Positions 42,455-50,641 of a stretch of 64,000 bases of DNA are shown piece after piece. A program made the position numbers and the translations under genes. Under the pieces are notes generated by a model. The model ran no database searches. It saw only the letters and a program-made list of their open reading frames with translations, and was not told the origin of the DNA. The DNA lies in the NCBI GenBank assembly GCA_020631395.1, contig JAHDHI010000001.1, forward strand, positions 43,454 through 107,453. The letters run 5' to 3'. How positions within the stretch are numbered: position 1 is the first letter of the stretch; each line of letters opens with the position of its first letter. This DNA comes from Bizionia sp. (GTDB lineage Bacteria > Bacteroidota > Bacteroidia > Flavobacteriales > Flavobacteriaceae).

Positions 42455-44218
42455 TTATGTTAGGTTGTGTTTTACTCTTTCGACCTCCATTGTGTGATAC
42501 AACATTCTGGAGTAATAGCCTTTGTCTCGTTGGTTTTTGCGCTCCAAACCATTTACATACTGCGTAAGTTGTTCGAAGGAGCATTTACCAGCCAAATACT
42601 TCCTTGCATACACGCGTATCTTGTTGGAAACCTCTCGTTTCTTAGCGTTTCTATCACGATCCTTTTTCTTTTCGGCATTTCTCTTCGCTGCATCCAAGCT
42701 CTTTTTGTAGTGCTTTTTGGTATATGCGAAACCACCTTCGAAGCTGTGCTTCCGGATGTCATCGAAATAGGCAACGGGAAACAACAACCTGAATTCTGGG
42801 TTGCGATTGCAATAGTTTTTGGCCCATTTTACACGGTGGCGGTATTCGCGCAATGTCTTTAGAATCGTGGTTTTGTGGGGGATATGGTTTTCTCCGTTGT
42901 GGGTGCTTAGGAAATAGTGATTTTCAAACTGCTTCAATGCATTGTACCATTCTCCGACAAAGACGGTTTTGTCCTTCCACAATTGTGCTGTGGTAAAGGC
43001 GAAATCCAAAATTGCAATGTGTCTAAACTGCTTTTTGGTTATGCTACCGTTCAAGGCTTCACGCTCAAAGTGAGCCATACTGTGGGGTTTGTAATGGTCA
43101 AAGTCCCCATTTGCCAACAATTGGGCGGCATCGTAAAAACGAAGGTCCATCAATTTCCCCATGCTTTCCAGCATTGGCCTTGCTTCTTTTTCTTTTTTTT
43201 GCGGAACTTTTTTTCTTTTTTGTTCCAATTGCTCGGCAGATTGTTTAGCCTGCTGGGTGTTGTTCCTATAAAAATGAGTGTTGTTGGAGTCTGGGTCAGA
43301 AGTTGAAGCGCTACCCGACAAGATTCCGCGAACTTGCTTTAAAGCTTCAAATTCTAGATTCGTTGGGCAATCTGCTTTAGCAGTAGCCTTATTATCTTTT
43401 TTGTTATCTAGAGTTCTATAGGAACTATTATTAATAGGTAAACCTTTCCCCAAACCACCATTGGGCGACTGTTTTTGGTAGGGCTTATGCCCATCCAAAA
43501 TGGTCAAAATCTCTGGGTTTATTCGGATTTTTGCAGCCAGTTGATAGCCACTAAACTTATAATCTACAATGACACCGCACTCCAATAGGCGCTTCATATG
43601 GTTTCTAACGGTCTTGTTGCAAACGTCCAGCTTCGGGATGTCGATTTCAAGCTCATTGATCGTTATCTTTTGGCTCGTTAATGAATGGGCAGTTATTGGG
43701 AAAGTAAAGCCCTCCATAGCGTTCAATTCGGTTGGTTGTCTGTATTGCAATCGTTCCAGATTTCGCATTTTAAGCTTGTAACTGGCGTGGCCCAATATGC
43801 AGTAGAATATTTGTGCGCTGGCATAGGCAACCTTTTTATATTTCCTTTTTTTGACCTTGAGCCTATTGTCCTTGTTGAACTCTTCGACCTGTTCGTTGTA
43901 TTCCTCCAATGTTTTCATACCACGGCCGTAGTGTTCCAGAACATATAGCTTGAATTTGGTCTTGTTTTGGTTAAGTTGGTTTTTATCCGGCTTCAATGCC
44001 TTGTTTTGTGCCGTTGCCAATGCATTGTATTGTTCTATTGCATCATTTAGTTCTGGAAGCCTGTAAGTATTGTAGTTGTGTACAAAGGCCTTGTACATTA
44101 ACATCGAGCCATTAAGGGCCTGCTTGTTTATAACAGGATAGGTTAGCAGCTGGTGGCTTGCAATTTTCATATTGCAAACCACCTGTTTGTGCTGCTGGGT
44201 GTATTGTTGCAGATCCAT
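42455..44218 (-). CDS. Winged-helix replication-type protein, 587 aa
   Basis: Helical N-terminal part, then around residues 165-235 a winged-helix-like region: TAHSLTSQKITINELEIDI, CNKTVRNHMKRLLECGVIVD and YKFSGYQLAAKIRINPEILT. The layout resembles phage O-type or plasmid replication initiators. The C-terminal 250 residues are helical and very basic (NAEKKKDRDRNAKKREVSNK). Largest gene of the early block. Its start overlaps the stop context of a 56-aa gene (TAG-ATG). Replication initiation is inferred from fold pattern and position. Confidence 0.5.
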   Translation of the reverse strand: MDLQQYTQQHKQVVCNMKIASHQLLTYPVINKQALNGSMLMYKAFVHNYNTYRLPELNDAIEQYNALATAQNKALKPDKNQLNQNKTKFKLYVLEHYGRGMKTLEEYNEQVEEFNKDNRLKVKKRKYKKVAYASAQIFYCILGHASYKLKMRNLERLQYRQPTELNAMEGFTFPITAHSLTSQKITINELEIDIPKLDVCNKTVRNHMKRLLECGVIVDYKFSGYQLAAKIRINPEILTILDGHKPYQKQSPNGGLGKGLPINNSSYRTLDNKKDNKATAKADCPTNLEFEALKQVRGILSGSASTSDPDSNNTHFYRNNTQQAKQSAEQLEQKRKKVPQKKEKEARPMLESMGKLMDLRFYDAAQLLANGDFDHYKPHSMAHFEREALNGSITKKQFRHIAILDFAFTTAQLWKDKTVFVGEWYNALKQFENHYFLSTHNGENHIPHKTTILKTLREYRHRVKWAKNYCNRNPEFRLLFPVAYFDDIRKHSFEGGFAYTKKHYKKSLDAAKRNAEKKKDRDRNAKKREVSNKIRVYARKYLAGKCSFEQLTQYVNGLERKNQRDKGYYSRMLYHTMEVERVKHNLT

Positions 44219-44389
44219 CTAGTTGTAATAGGCTATTATAAGATTGTAAACTCCCGATATGCGATTGTAATAACTGTTTATGTTTACCACCACGACATCC
44301 TCGTTGTTTAACCAATTGGTAATATGCGTGGCTCCCTCTGCATTGTCCGTATATTCTATTAGTTCTGTCTGTATGTTCGTATCTGTCAT
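44219..44389 (-). CDS. Small hypothetical protein, 56 aa
   Basis: MTDTNIQTELIEYTDNAEGA, then NWLNNEDVVVVNINSYYNRI. Its TAG stop is immediately followed by the ATG of the replication-type gene. A plausible early-operon protein with no recognised family. Confidence 0.45.
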   Translation of the reverse strand: MTDTNIQTELIEYTDNAEGATHITNWLNNEDVVVVNINSYYNRISGVYNLIIAYYN

Positions 44390-44430
44390 TGTTGTTGGTT
44401 GTTGTTGTTGTTGTTTGCCTTCGAGTCTCT

Positions 44431-44727
44431 CTAACTAACTTTCTTTAAGGTAATGTGGGTGTGCTTGTAATTTTGGTGATTGAAGCGAACCAGTTGGAAA
44501 TTGTCATTGGGAATGTTCAAGATTACAGCCGTGCCAAATAGGGTTTTGGTTGGTGAGTAGGTAATGTTTATAATGGGATAGTTTGGGTTGTCGTTGTTTA
44601 ACGTAGCATTTACAACATTTTTGCTTTTGCGGAGCTTTATGAAGAAGGGTTGTAAATTCTCTGGTATTGTTTCCAGCCTTGGAAAACCATTGAAAGCCGT
44701 TTCTGGTGATATTTGTGGTGTGTTCAT
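44431..44727 (-). CDS. Hypothetical protein, 98 aa
   Basis: Beta-rich: NVVNATLNNDNPNYPIINIT, LFGTAVILNIPNDNFQLVRF, HTHITLKKVS. No signal. Fourth gene downstream of the early promoter. Unknown. Confidence 0.45.
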   Translation of the reverse strand: MNTPQISPETAFNGFPRLETIPENLQPFFIKLRKSKNVVNATLNNDNPNYPIINITYSPTKTLFGTAVILNIPNDNFQLVRFNHQNYKHTHITLKKVS

Positions 44728-44748
44728 GGTGTGTTTGTTTTATTGGTT

Positions 44749-44904
44749 TTACCCTAAGTCTATGTTTAGAGATTTGTTTGCAAACCTATCTTTCTTGGAA
44801 ACCCGTTTTTCCTTTTTAACTCCCAATAACTCCCTTAACTCATCTAACTCTTGTTGAGAAAGCTGCGGTAAGGACAGTTTTATTATTTGAAGTTGAGGAG
44901 ACAC
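44749..44904 (-). CDS. Small protein with GTG start, 51 aa
   Basis: Starts with GTG directly after the TAG of the gene upstream: (M)SPQLQIIKLSLPQLSQQEL, a charged helix (ELRELLGVKKEKRVSKKDRF) and a short tail. Tight coupling to the neighbour is the main evidence that it is real. Confidence 0.4.
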   Translation of the reverse strand: MSPQLQIIKLSLPQLSQQELDELRELLGVKKEKRVSKKDRFANKSLNIDLG

Positions 44905-45204
44905 CTATGCTGTTTTAAAAAGAGGTTGCTTATTTTTTTTAATTTGCTCGTAAACTTTTTCGAAAATGGGCAGGTAGGTTTCGAATTCCGTACTACGAAA
45001 GTGCCAAACTGCCTTTGCCGTTTTGCACCAATTAGAAACCTCGTTTGCAGGCATATCTGGCATATTGGCCTCTATCTCCTTTACTGGCATTTTAACTACT
45101 CCCAAGGCAATGAACTTGCCTTTTAAATCGACTAGTTTTTTTTGGTTCTCGTTTATTGTAGCTGCATCCATTTTATGCTTGTTTTTTACCAAATATTTTC
45201 TCAC
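44905..45204 (-). CDS. First early gene, 99 aa, DNA-binding-like
   Basis: Basic helical protein: NENQKKLVDLKGKFIALGVV, MPDMPANEVSNWCKTAKAVW, FRSTEFETYLPIFEKVYEQI. Located immediately behind the operator-controlled promoter and divergent from the HTH gene, the position of a Cro- or excisionase-like regulator. No decisive HTH motif seen. Confidence 0.45.
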   Translation of the reverse strand: MRKYLVKNKHKMDAATINENQKKLVDLKGKFIALGVVKMPVKEIEANMPDMPANEVSNWCKTAKAVWHFRSTEFETYLPIFEKVYEQIKKNKQPLFKTA

Positions 45205-45233
45205 TTTTTACTACATTTGATAAGTTGTCGTGA

Positions 45234-45241
45234 CAAATATA
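45234..45241 (-). promoter_or_regulatory. -7 box of the early leftward promoter
   Basis: TATATTTG on the minus strand. The adjacent palindrome at 45245-45268 covers the -33 region, so a bound repressor would block it. Confidence 0.6.
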
Positions 45242-45244
45242 GAA

Positions 45245-45268
45245 AAAATGTTCTAAATAGAACATTTT
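45245..45268. promoter_or_regulatory. Palindromic operator of the divergent switch
   Basis: AAAATGTTCTA, AA, TAGAACATTTT: 11-bp perfect arms with a 2-nt spacer. A further half-like stretch (ATAGAATATTTT) follows at 45269. It lies between the HTH gene (plus) and the early operon (minus). Confidence 0.65.
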
Positions 45269-45312
45269 ATAGAATATTTTTTCCATTTTAACATAAACAT
45301 TCATTAACATAT

Positions 45313-45702
45313 ATGGACTTTTATCAAAGACTTTTATCATATAAGGCAGTAAACAAGATGTCCTGGGGGCAAATTGGATCACACATAAACAAGGAACAGG
45401 CCACCATAAGAATCGCCGTAAATAGAAAGTCTCTATCTGAATTAGAAAAAAAAGAATTAGAAAAATTGTTCGACTCTAAAAGTACTGGAATCGAAAAAGG
45501 TAGCTTACTTGATGAAAAGGAAATTAATAAAGAACTATTTTTAATTAAGGATGGGGTAAAAATAGATACCAGAGACGTTTCCCTGTTTGTAGTAAAAAAT
45601 CATAATGAAATGATTAATAGCGAACCTCTTTTTAATGAATGGGTTAAAAATTTGAAAAAAGATGCTATTATAGAGTTTTTAGAATCTAAGCAAAAGAGAT
45701 AA
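45313..45702 (+). CDS. HTH regulator, lysogeny repressor candidate
   Basis: 129 aa. The N-terminal 60 residues form an HTH: DFYQRLLSYKAVNKMSWGQI, GSHINKEQATIRIAVNRKSL. The C-terminal part is helical and lacks an S24 LexA-type protease domain, so induction would not be by RecA-driven self-cleavage. Divergent from the early operon with the operator in between. Its 3' end overlaps the 3' end of a minus-strand gene by 17 nt. Confidence 0.6.
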   Translation: MDFYQRLLSYKAVNKMSWGQIGSHINKEQATIRIAVNRKSLSELEKKELEKLFDSKSTGIEKGSLLDEKEINKELFLIKDGVKIDTRDVSLFVVKNHNEMINSEPLFNEWVKNLKKDAIIEFLESKQKR

Positions 45703-45853
45703 GATTATGGTCTACGTTACTATATAAAGCTTCAATCTTGGTATCTTTTATTTCCCCCTCTTGTTTTAATTTTTCAAGTTGTGAATAATAGGTCTCGCTT
45801 TTTATAAGACCTTTTTTATTAAGTTTTTCTAATATTTCTTTCTTTTTACTCAT
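45686..45853 (-). CDS. Small basic protein, 55 aa
   Basis: MSKKKEILEKLNKKGLIKSE then TYYSQLEKLKQEGEIKDTKI; helical and basic. The ATG lies 8 nt inside the end of the 223-aa membrane protein gene, indicating coupling. Unknown. Confidence 0.45.
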   Translation of the reverse strand: MSKKKEILEKLNKKGLIKSETYYSQLEKLKQEGEIKDTKIEALYSNVDHNLISFA

Positions 45854-46517
45854 TATCCGCAACTTTTTCTAAAACATCCCATTTTTCATCTTCCATACTT
45901 CTAGGAGTAACTTTAAAAATAAAAGATATAAGGTTTCTAATGTTTTCCTTTAAGCCATCTAAATACCTCTCTTTTGCTTTAACAAATAAATAAGTCGCAA
46001 AAACTAAAGAAACTGCACATATTAGATTTATTACTACATAACTAATATTAGAATATTCCCCAAGAAAAGCCCATCTAACATAGAAAATTGCTATAAATGC
46101 GATTGTAGAATGCAATATAGTTTCCCCTAAAGAGGTATTGATCTTACGGATAAATGTTTTAATTAAGTTAAAACACGAATAAATCAACAATCCAAAAGCC
46201 CATCCAAACTCCCCCATAAACTGTCTAAAACTTTTAAAATGTAAAAATTTTTGATTTGCTCTCTCTTTAGTCAATTCATTAAACGCTATGTCTGTGGCTT
46301 TTTTTTCAATTAAGTATGCTTTATAAAGTGGGCTTCCAATTGTAGAAGACTTTAATTCATTTAAAGCTTTTGTTCTTTTAGATTTATGTTCCTCCCAAAC
46401 TTTAGTTTTATAAACTAGTAATTCAGATTTTGGTGTTATTGATTCATGAGCAAAAAAAGCGGTAGCTACTACTACCGCAAGTAAAAAATATAAAATATTA
46501 CTTTTATTCTTCACCAT
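45846..46517 (-). CDS. Membrane protein, 223 aa
   Basis: From the ATG at 46517 (the longer frame to 46598 would lie inside the lipoprotein gene). N-terminal span (NILYFLLAVVVATAFFA), a periplasmic helical domain (TKVWEEHKSKRTKALNELKS), then three spans (FGWAFGLLIYSCFNLIKTF, ILHSTIAFIAIFYVRWAFL, YVVINLICAVSLVFATYLF). It may change the envelope of the lysogen; role unknown. Confidence 0.5.
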   Translation of the reverse strand: MVKNKSNILYFLLAVVVATAFFAHESITPKSELLVYKTKVWEEHKSKRTKALNELKSSTIGSPLYKAYLIEKKATDIAFNELTKERANQKFLHFKSFRQFMGEFGWAFGLLIYSCFNLIKTFIRKINTSLGETILHSTIAFIAIFYVRWAFLGEYSNISYVVINLICAVSLVFATYLFVKAKERYLDGLKENIRNLISFIFKVTPRSMEDEKWDVLEKVADNE

Positions 46518-46680
46518 TATCTGGCTCAGGATCGTCTGGCGTTCCAGAACTTGTACTATCTCCTGGTTCTGTTGCAAATTCTTCTGTTTGTTGTTCATCT
46601 TCTAATGCTTCAGCTTCACAGCTAAAAGCTGTTAATGTTATAGTTGCCAATAATAATCCTGTATAAAGTAATTTTTTCAT
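46504..46680 (-). CDS. Small acidic lipoprotein, 58 aa
   Basis: MKKLLYTGLLLATITLTAFS followed by the lipobox Cys, then a very acidic tail (EALEDEQQTEEFATEPGDST). The TEPGD motif and acidic make-up are shared with the 199-aa lipoprotein at 46787. Overlaps the 223-aa membrane gene by 14 nt. Confidence 0.55.
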   Translation of the reverse strand: MKKLLYTGLLLATITLTAFSCEAEALEDEQQTEEFATEPGDSTSSGTPDDPEPDNGEE

Positions 46681-46683
46681 GAT

Positions 46684-46721
46684 AAAAAGTATATAAAGTT
46701 AGTGGGCTAAATATACTTTTT
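46684..46721 (-). terminator. AT-rich inverted repeat between lipoprotein genes
   Basis: AAAAAGTATAT and ATATACTTTTT, 11-bp arms with a 16-nt interior. It lies after the 199-aa gene and 4 nt ahead of the 58-aa gene start; weak terminator or operator. Confidence 0.35.
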
Positions 46722-46786
46722 AATGTTGCTTGTACTACTTTGGAGACAACCTATTTATTCACTTGTTTGTTAACTGTTTTTTTTTA

Positions 46787-47386
46787 TTAATCCTCTCTAT
46801 AGTCTTCTTCATCGATTGTCCCATCATCTCCTGGTTCTGTAGCAAATCGGCCTCCAATTTCGTCTTCGTTGTCTTGGTCTTCTGGATCTCCGACTTCCTC
46901 ATGTCCTGTATCGAACCTATGGAGTTTACCTTCTCCATCGTCGTCTGGATCTGTTTCATCGATTGTACCATCGTCTCCTGGTTCTGTTACTTGCCTTTCT
47001 TCATCGTCTGGTATGCCATTGCAATTCCTGTCGTTTGGTGGGCAATCCTTTTCTGGGTCTATTTGTCCCCTATCTTCTGTTGGCGGCGGCGGCGGCGGTG
47101 GAGTTGTATCCCCAGTATTTGTACTATCTTTTGGATCTGTTTGGATTCTATCTTCTCCGTTGTCAATTTCTCCTTCTCCACTAGACCCTTCTGTATTGAC
47201 TGAATCTCCTGGTTCTGTGGATTGCTTTTCTTCTCCGTTGTCTGTAACAGAATCACCATCTGTTCCTGTACTTATGCTATTTTCAGGTTCAGTACCCAAC
47301 AACTCATTTTCGTTTATGGGTTCTATAGAGCAAGAAGTGTATAGGAAAGCAAAAAATAGCAATGAGAGTTTTATTGAAGTTTTCAT
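46787..47386 (-). CDS. Repetitive acidic lipoprotein, 199 aa
   Basis: Lipoprotein signal (LSLLFFAFLYTSCS). The mature protein is low in complexity and dominated by Asp, Glu, Thr, Pro and Gly with recurring TEPGDDGTIDE (twice, near residues 133 and 181), TEPGDSVNTEG and TDPKDSTNTGD, a PPPPPPP run, and a calcium-binding-like NDRNCNGIPDDEE (thrombospondin type 3 style). A surface-exposed, metal-binding or adhesin-blocking role is possible. It may be a lysogenic conversion protein; no family assigned. Confidence 0.55.
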   Translation of the reverse strand: MKTSIKLSLLFFAFLYTSCSIEPINENELLGTEPENSISTGTDGDSVTDNGEEKQSTEPGDSVNTEGSSGEGEIDNGEDRIQTDPKDSTNTGDTTPPPPPPPTEDRGQIDPEKDCPPNDRNCNGIPDDEERQVTEPGDDGTIDETDPDDDGEGKLHRFDTGHEEVGDPEDQDNEDEIGGRFATEPGDDGTIDEEDYRED

Positions 47387-47655
47387 AAAAGGGGCTAAAA
47401 TGTTTTAATTTTTTGGCTACAAAAAGCAGTAAATATATAACAATAGATATTTATGAAACTAAGGATTTTCCTTAGCCTGAGTAAGGTACTACGTCTCTAA
47501 AAACCATTTTATTAAATAGTACGGTTTTTCCCGTAACGCACAAAAATACATAAAAGACTTTCATTCAAATACTTAATAAGCAAGTTGTGAAAATTGTGTT
47601 TTTCATCGATTTTTACATTTTTTTTTAGTTTAAGCCGTTTTTATAGAAAAAAGTT

Positions 47656-47663
47656 TATTTTTG
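47656..47663 (+). promoter_or_regulatory. -7 box TATTTTTG
   Basis: Matches TAnnTTTG and precedes the 56-aa basic gene by 33 nt. No clear -33 TTG at the usual distance. Confidence 0.4.
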
Positions 47664-47696
47664 GGCTGCTATACAAGAGCGCAAACAAATAAACAA

Positions 47697-47867
47697 GTGC
47701 CAAAAAGGACCAACAAAGATGTTTTTAAAATTATAAAAGATAGGTTTCCCAATTTTTGTTTGGAAGAAGCTCTAAAGAATAGTAATAAAAAGAGCTACAA
47801 ACCAACCTCCAAAAAAGCAATTAATAGTATTAAAACATCCAAAGTAAAGAAGGCTGAAGGAAAATAA
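47697..47867 (+). CDS. Small basic protein, 56 aa, GTG start
   Basis: (M)PKRTNKDVFKIIKDRFPNF, CLEEALKNSNKKSYKPTSKK and a lysine-rich end. A TTG at 47661 is in frame but overlaps the -7 box, so the GTG at 47697 was chosen. Function unknown. Confidence 0.4.
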   Translation: MPKRTNKDVFKIIKDRFPNFCLEEALKNSNKKSYKPTSKKAINSIKTSKVKKAEGK

Positions 47868-48001
47868 TCCATCCCTTTAAATAATCTTAAAATGTGTACT
47901 ACAGCCTAATTTTTGGTTTCTTATGGTTTTTCATATAGATATATATTAGAAGTAAGGGGAAACCTTACTTTGTTGTTTTTAAAATTTCATTTATTTGTAT
48001 T

Positions 48002-48027
48002 TATATAGTTATCATGGTAACTATATA
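48002..48027. promoter_or_regulatory. Near-perfect 26-bp palindrome
   Basis: TATATAGTTATCA against its partner TGGTAACTATATA, one mismatched pair. Relative of the 28-bp palindrome at 21363-21390; both stand directly before the left cassette repeat. Confidence 0.65.
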
Positions 48028-48065
48028 TTTGTGTTGCCCACAATTAAAACCAACTTTTCGAAAAT

Positions 48066-49025
48066 ATGGAAATTGAAGAATTAAGACGACAATGTAAACG
48101 CTTTTTTTGGTGTGATACAATTCCTATTTGTCAAGAATTATTGGATGTTTATGCTAACTTTTTCTTCGAGGCAGTAGTTAATCATAATTATGACAAAGTT
48201 GATTCACAAGCAGATGCTGACGCAAGAATGGTTTTGCAAATGATGATGACTAAAGTACTACACTTAAAGAATGTACTAAATGGAGTTGATTTTACATCTA
48301 AAAAAGGGAAAACATTAAATAATATCATTGACCCAACTATTGTTGCTTCATTAATTCGGAACATCTACGAAACTACAGGTATGTTCAATTTGATTTATCA
48401 CGAACCAAAAACCAAAGATGAAAAGCAAATTAAATATTTACTTTGGGTTCACGCTGGACTTTCTTATCGAAACAGATTTGATGGAGTAATTACGCTTCAA
48501 GAAAATAAAGATAAGATGGAAGATGAATTAAAGCAAATGGAATCAATCCGAAAAGAAATTGAACAAAATCCGCTTTTCCGAAGTATGGATGAAAAAAATC
48601 AAGGAAAAATTCGAACAATGATTAAAAAAAAGGATTACTTAATTAAATTCAATGGTAATCAAGTGTCCTTTTTGAGTTGGAGAGAATTAGTAAAAGTAAT
48701 GGATATTAAAGGTGATAAACTTGACCAAATTTATACTTACTTTTCCCTTTATGCACATCCATCAAACGTCGCTGTTTTTCAATTTAAGGATATGTTTGGT
48801 AAAAATGAAAGTGCTTATAAAAATATGGTGATTTTTAATTTACAAACTGCTTTTATGATGTTAAGTATTTTTATTGCTGACTACATTAAAACTTTTCCGA
48901 AAGTATTAAAAACCTATGAAAAAATGGGACTTGTGGAACAAATTGTAATTAACTTTCACAATAGATTAGCGAGAGGTGGAAATTATGACATTAATGAATC
49001 TTGGAAAGCAACAGAGGAAATTTAA
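48066..49025 (+). CDS. DUF5677-like helical protein, accessory cassette gene 1
   Basis: 319 aa, AT-rich, nearly all helical: FFFEAVVNHNYDKVDSQADA, IVASLIRNIYETTGMFNLIY, DQIYTYFSLYAHPSNVAVFQ. A YxxxSxxxHxS/T-type stretch (YFSLYAHPSN) and the helical layout recall DUF5677/AbiV-type and other HEPN-related proteins of defence islands. First of two genes enclosed by inverted repeats GTGTTGCCCACA (48031) and TGTGGGCAACAC (49436). Confidence 0.45.
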   Translation: MEIEELRRQCKRFFWCDTIPICQELLDVYANFFFEAVVNHNYDKVDSQADADARMVLQMMMTKVLHLKNVLNGVDFTSKKGKTLNNIIDPTIVASLIRNIYETTGMFNLIYHEPKTKDEKQIKYLLWVHAGLSYRNRFDGVITLQENKDKMEDELKQMESIRKEIEQNPLFRSMDEKNQGKIRTMIKKKDYLIKFNGNQVSFLSWRELVKVMDIKGDKLDQIYTYFSLYAHPSNVAVFQFKDMFGKNESAYKNMVIFNLQTAFMMLSIFIADYIKTFPKVLKTYEKMGLVEQIVINFHNRLARGGNYDINESWKATEEI

Positions 49026-49029
49026 CAAT

Positions 49030-49434
49030 ATGGCAGCAGCAGAATTTATAGGAAAATTAGTTTTAGTTGAAACAGTAAAAGCTTCAATTAAAAAATTGAT
49101 GGAGGAAATTAAACTCATCGGTATGTCTCAAGAAAAAAGAGAAAGATTGTCGGAGGCTTTGACCTCTATTCAATATGCATCTATCGAAACACGAAATTTC
49201 ATAGACAATAATGGATATGAACCAAATATGGATTTAGCGAAATTATGGAATGTTGCACTTCAAAAATCAATCAACGCTGAATTAAAGGAATTACCAGATT
49301 ATTTACATAGCAAATCAAAATTTTGGGGCAAACCACAAGATTGGATAAACGAACCAACTTCAATGGAATTAGTTCCAAAATTAAAGTACATTAATGAACA
49401 ATGTGATTCGTTATTAGTCCAATTGAATAAATAA
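49030..49434 (+). CDS. Hypothetical protein, 134 aa, accessory cassette gene 2
   Basis: From ATG at 49030, 4 nt after the previous stop. AAAEFIGKLVLVETVKASIK then ASIETRNFIDNNGYEPNMDL; helical. Likely the partner of the 319-aa gene (immunity or antitoxin-like), based on the tight pairing and shared cassette. Confidence 0.45.
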   Translation: MAAAEFIGKLVLVETVKASIKKLMEEIKLIGMSQEKRERLSEALTSIQYASIETRNFIDNNGYEPNMDLAKLWNVALQKSINAELKELPDYLHSKSKFWGKPQDWINEPTSMELVPKLKYINEQCDSLLVQLNK

Positions 49435-49435
49435 C

Positions 49436-49575
49436 TGTGGGCAACACCGTATATAATTTATTGCTGGCTTCTCGCCTACTTACGAAAGTCCTCGCGGACT
49501 TTCTTGGTCGGTAATTATTTACTAAATTAGTTGCTTAAAACACGCAACAAACCATATACAACAACATTACCTAAC
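49436..49575. repeat. attC-like hairpin linker 2
   Basis: Starts TGTGGGCAACAC and ends TTACCTAAC. Arms GTATATAATTTATTGC (49449-49464) and GCAACAAACCATATAC (49544-49559) pair imperfectly and enclose a perfect hairpin GAAAGTCC-TCGC-GGACTTTC (49484-49503). It joins two accessory cassettes. Confidence 0.65.
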
Positions 49576-49696
49576 ATTTGCCAAAATCATCAAGAAATGG
49601 AATAATCTTTGTAACGTTTTAATTGTATATACGTCTAATATGATTAGTAAATAATACCTGAATTTAAAACAAAAAGCGAATTTAACACATTATTAA

Positions 49697-49726
49697 TTGA
49701 CTTAATTTGTAAAAAAAGTATATTTG
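49697..49726 (+). promoter_or_regulatory. Consensus Bacteroidota promoter
   Basis: TTG at 49697-49699, 19 nt spacer, TATATTTG at 49719-49726. Start expected near 49733, just ahead of the ATG at 49740. Confidence 0.7.
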
Positions 49727-49739
49727 TACAGTACATTTT

Positions 49740-50198
49740 ATGTATATTTATAAAACTATGACAACTGCATTAGAGAAAATAAATAGAGAAATTATAAAAT
49801 CTTACTCTCATTCATTGAGCGAGGAAGAAAGAATTAATAAGATTCTTGACCACATTAATGATAAGAAGAAAGAATATTCTATTTTGACTAAATCTCTAAA
49901 AAAATTAGGTTCATTACTTACAAAAATAACTTGGTTAGATAACTTATCTACATCAGATGAAGTAATTATTAGAGGGATTATTGCAATGGGAAAAGCTTCT
50001 GATAAGCACTTTAGAAAATTCTACTCTGGACAAAGAAGAATATACGTTCCTAAAGGACTTTTTAAAGATGACTTTAAAGAAATGAAAAAAGCAATTGAAT
50101 TTCACATTGAAGCTGTTAATGAAGTAGAGCATATAATATTTGATTTAAGAAAGAACAATGACTTTAAAGAGTTAAGTTCTCTAGTTGATGAGCTTTAA
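49740..50198 (+). CDS. Antitoxin-like partner, 152 aa
   Basis: Helical, basic-acidic protein: TTALEKINREIIKSYSHSLS, EEERINKILDHINDKKKEYS, EFHIEAVNEVEHIIFDLRKN. The ATG at 49758 is an alternative start. Its stop codon overlaps the ATG of the RelE-like gene (TAATG). Antitoxin role is inferred from gene order only. Confidence 0.45.
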   Translation: MYIYKTMTTALEKINREIIKSYSHSLSEEERINKILDHINDKKKEYSILTKSLKKLGSLLTKITWLDNLSTSDEVIIRGIIAMGKASDKHFRKFYSGQRRIYVPKGLFKDDFKEMKKAIEFHIEAVNEVEHIIFDLRKNNDFKELSSLVDEL

Positions 50199-50641
50199 TG
50201 AAATTTTTCTTCCAAAAAAGCTTTATATCTGAAGTCAAAAAACTTCTCAAAAAAAATTCATACAAAGATTGCGAAAAGGCAATAATCAACGATATCTTTA
50301 TATTAGAATCTGATGATTTATTAGCTCAATGTGTTGCATATCGACTTAATCCAAATGCAAAAAATCCAATAGCTAAATTAAGAGCAGGAGATGAACAAGG
50401 TAAGAGTTCTTCTTTTAGAGTTTATCTGATTGCTGTGGCTATAAAAAACAATTATTATTTTGGATATATTTATCCAAAACAAGGCGTTTACGGGAAAAAT
50501 TCTTTAAAATCTAAAGAAGAAACAAAAATCATAAAAAATCTTTTGAACGATATTAAGAAAGGTGATGTTATTGAGGTTAAACTTAATAAGAGCAAAGACA
50601 AGATTTGTTACGTTTCTGATGACAAAGAACTTTTTAAGTAA
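50198..50641 (+). CDS. RelE-like toxin candidate, 147 aa
   Basis: MKFFFQKSFISEVKKLLKKN, then PIAKLRAGDEQGKSSSFRVY, LIAVAIKNNYYFGYIYPKQG. The order basic helix, KLR...GKSxxFRV, strand with FGYIYPK resembles RelE/HigB-type mRNA interferases, though with insertions. Overlaps the upstream gene by 1 nt. Both genes are enclosed by TTACCTAAC (49567) and GTTGGGTAA (50650). Confidence 0.5.
   Translation: MKFFFQKSFISEVKKLLKKNSYKDCEKAIINDIFILESDDLLAQCVAYRLNPNAKNPIAKLRAGDEQGKSSSFRVYLIAVAIKNNYYFGYIYPKQGVYGKNSLKSKEETKIIKNLLNDIKKGDVIEVKLNKSKDKICYVSDDKELFK

Noticed and set aside
46730..47408. Plus-strand frames of 157 and 179 codons opposite the acidic lipoprotein
   Set aside because: Ser/Pro/Cys-rich shadows of the acidic repeats; the minus frame has a lipobox and a motif shared with the neighbouring lipoprotein.
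49484..49503. CRISPR repeat or simple terminator at the GAAAGTCC/GGACTTTC hairpin
   Set aside because: No spacer-repeat periodicity, no T tail; it is the core of a longer hairpin linker.
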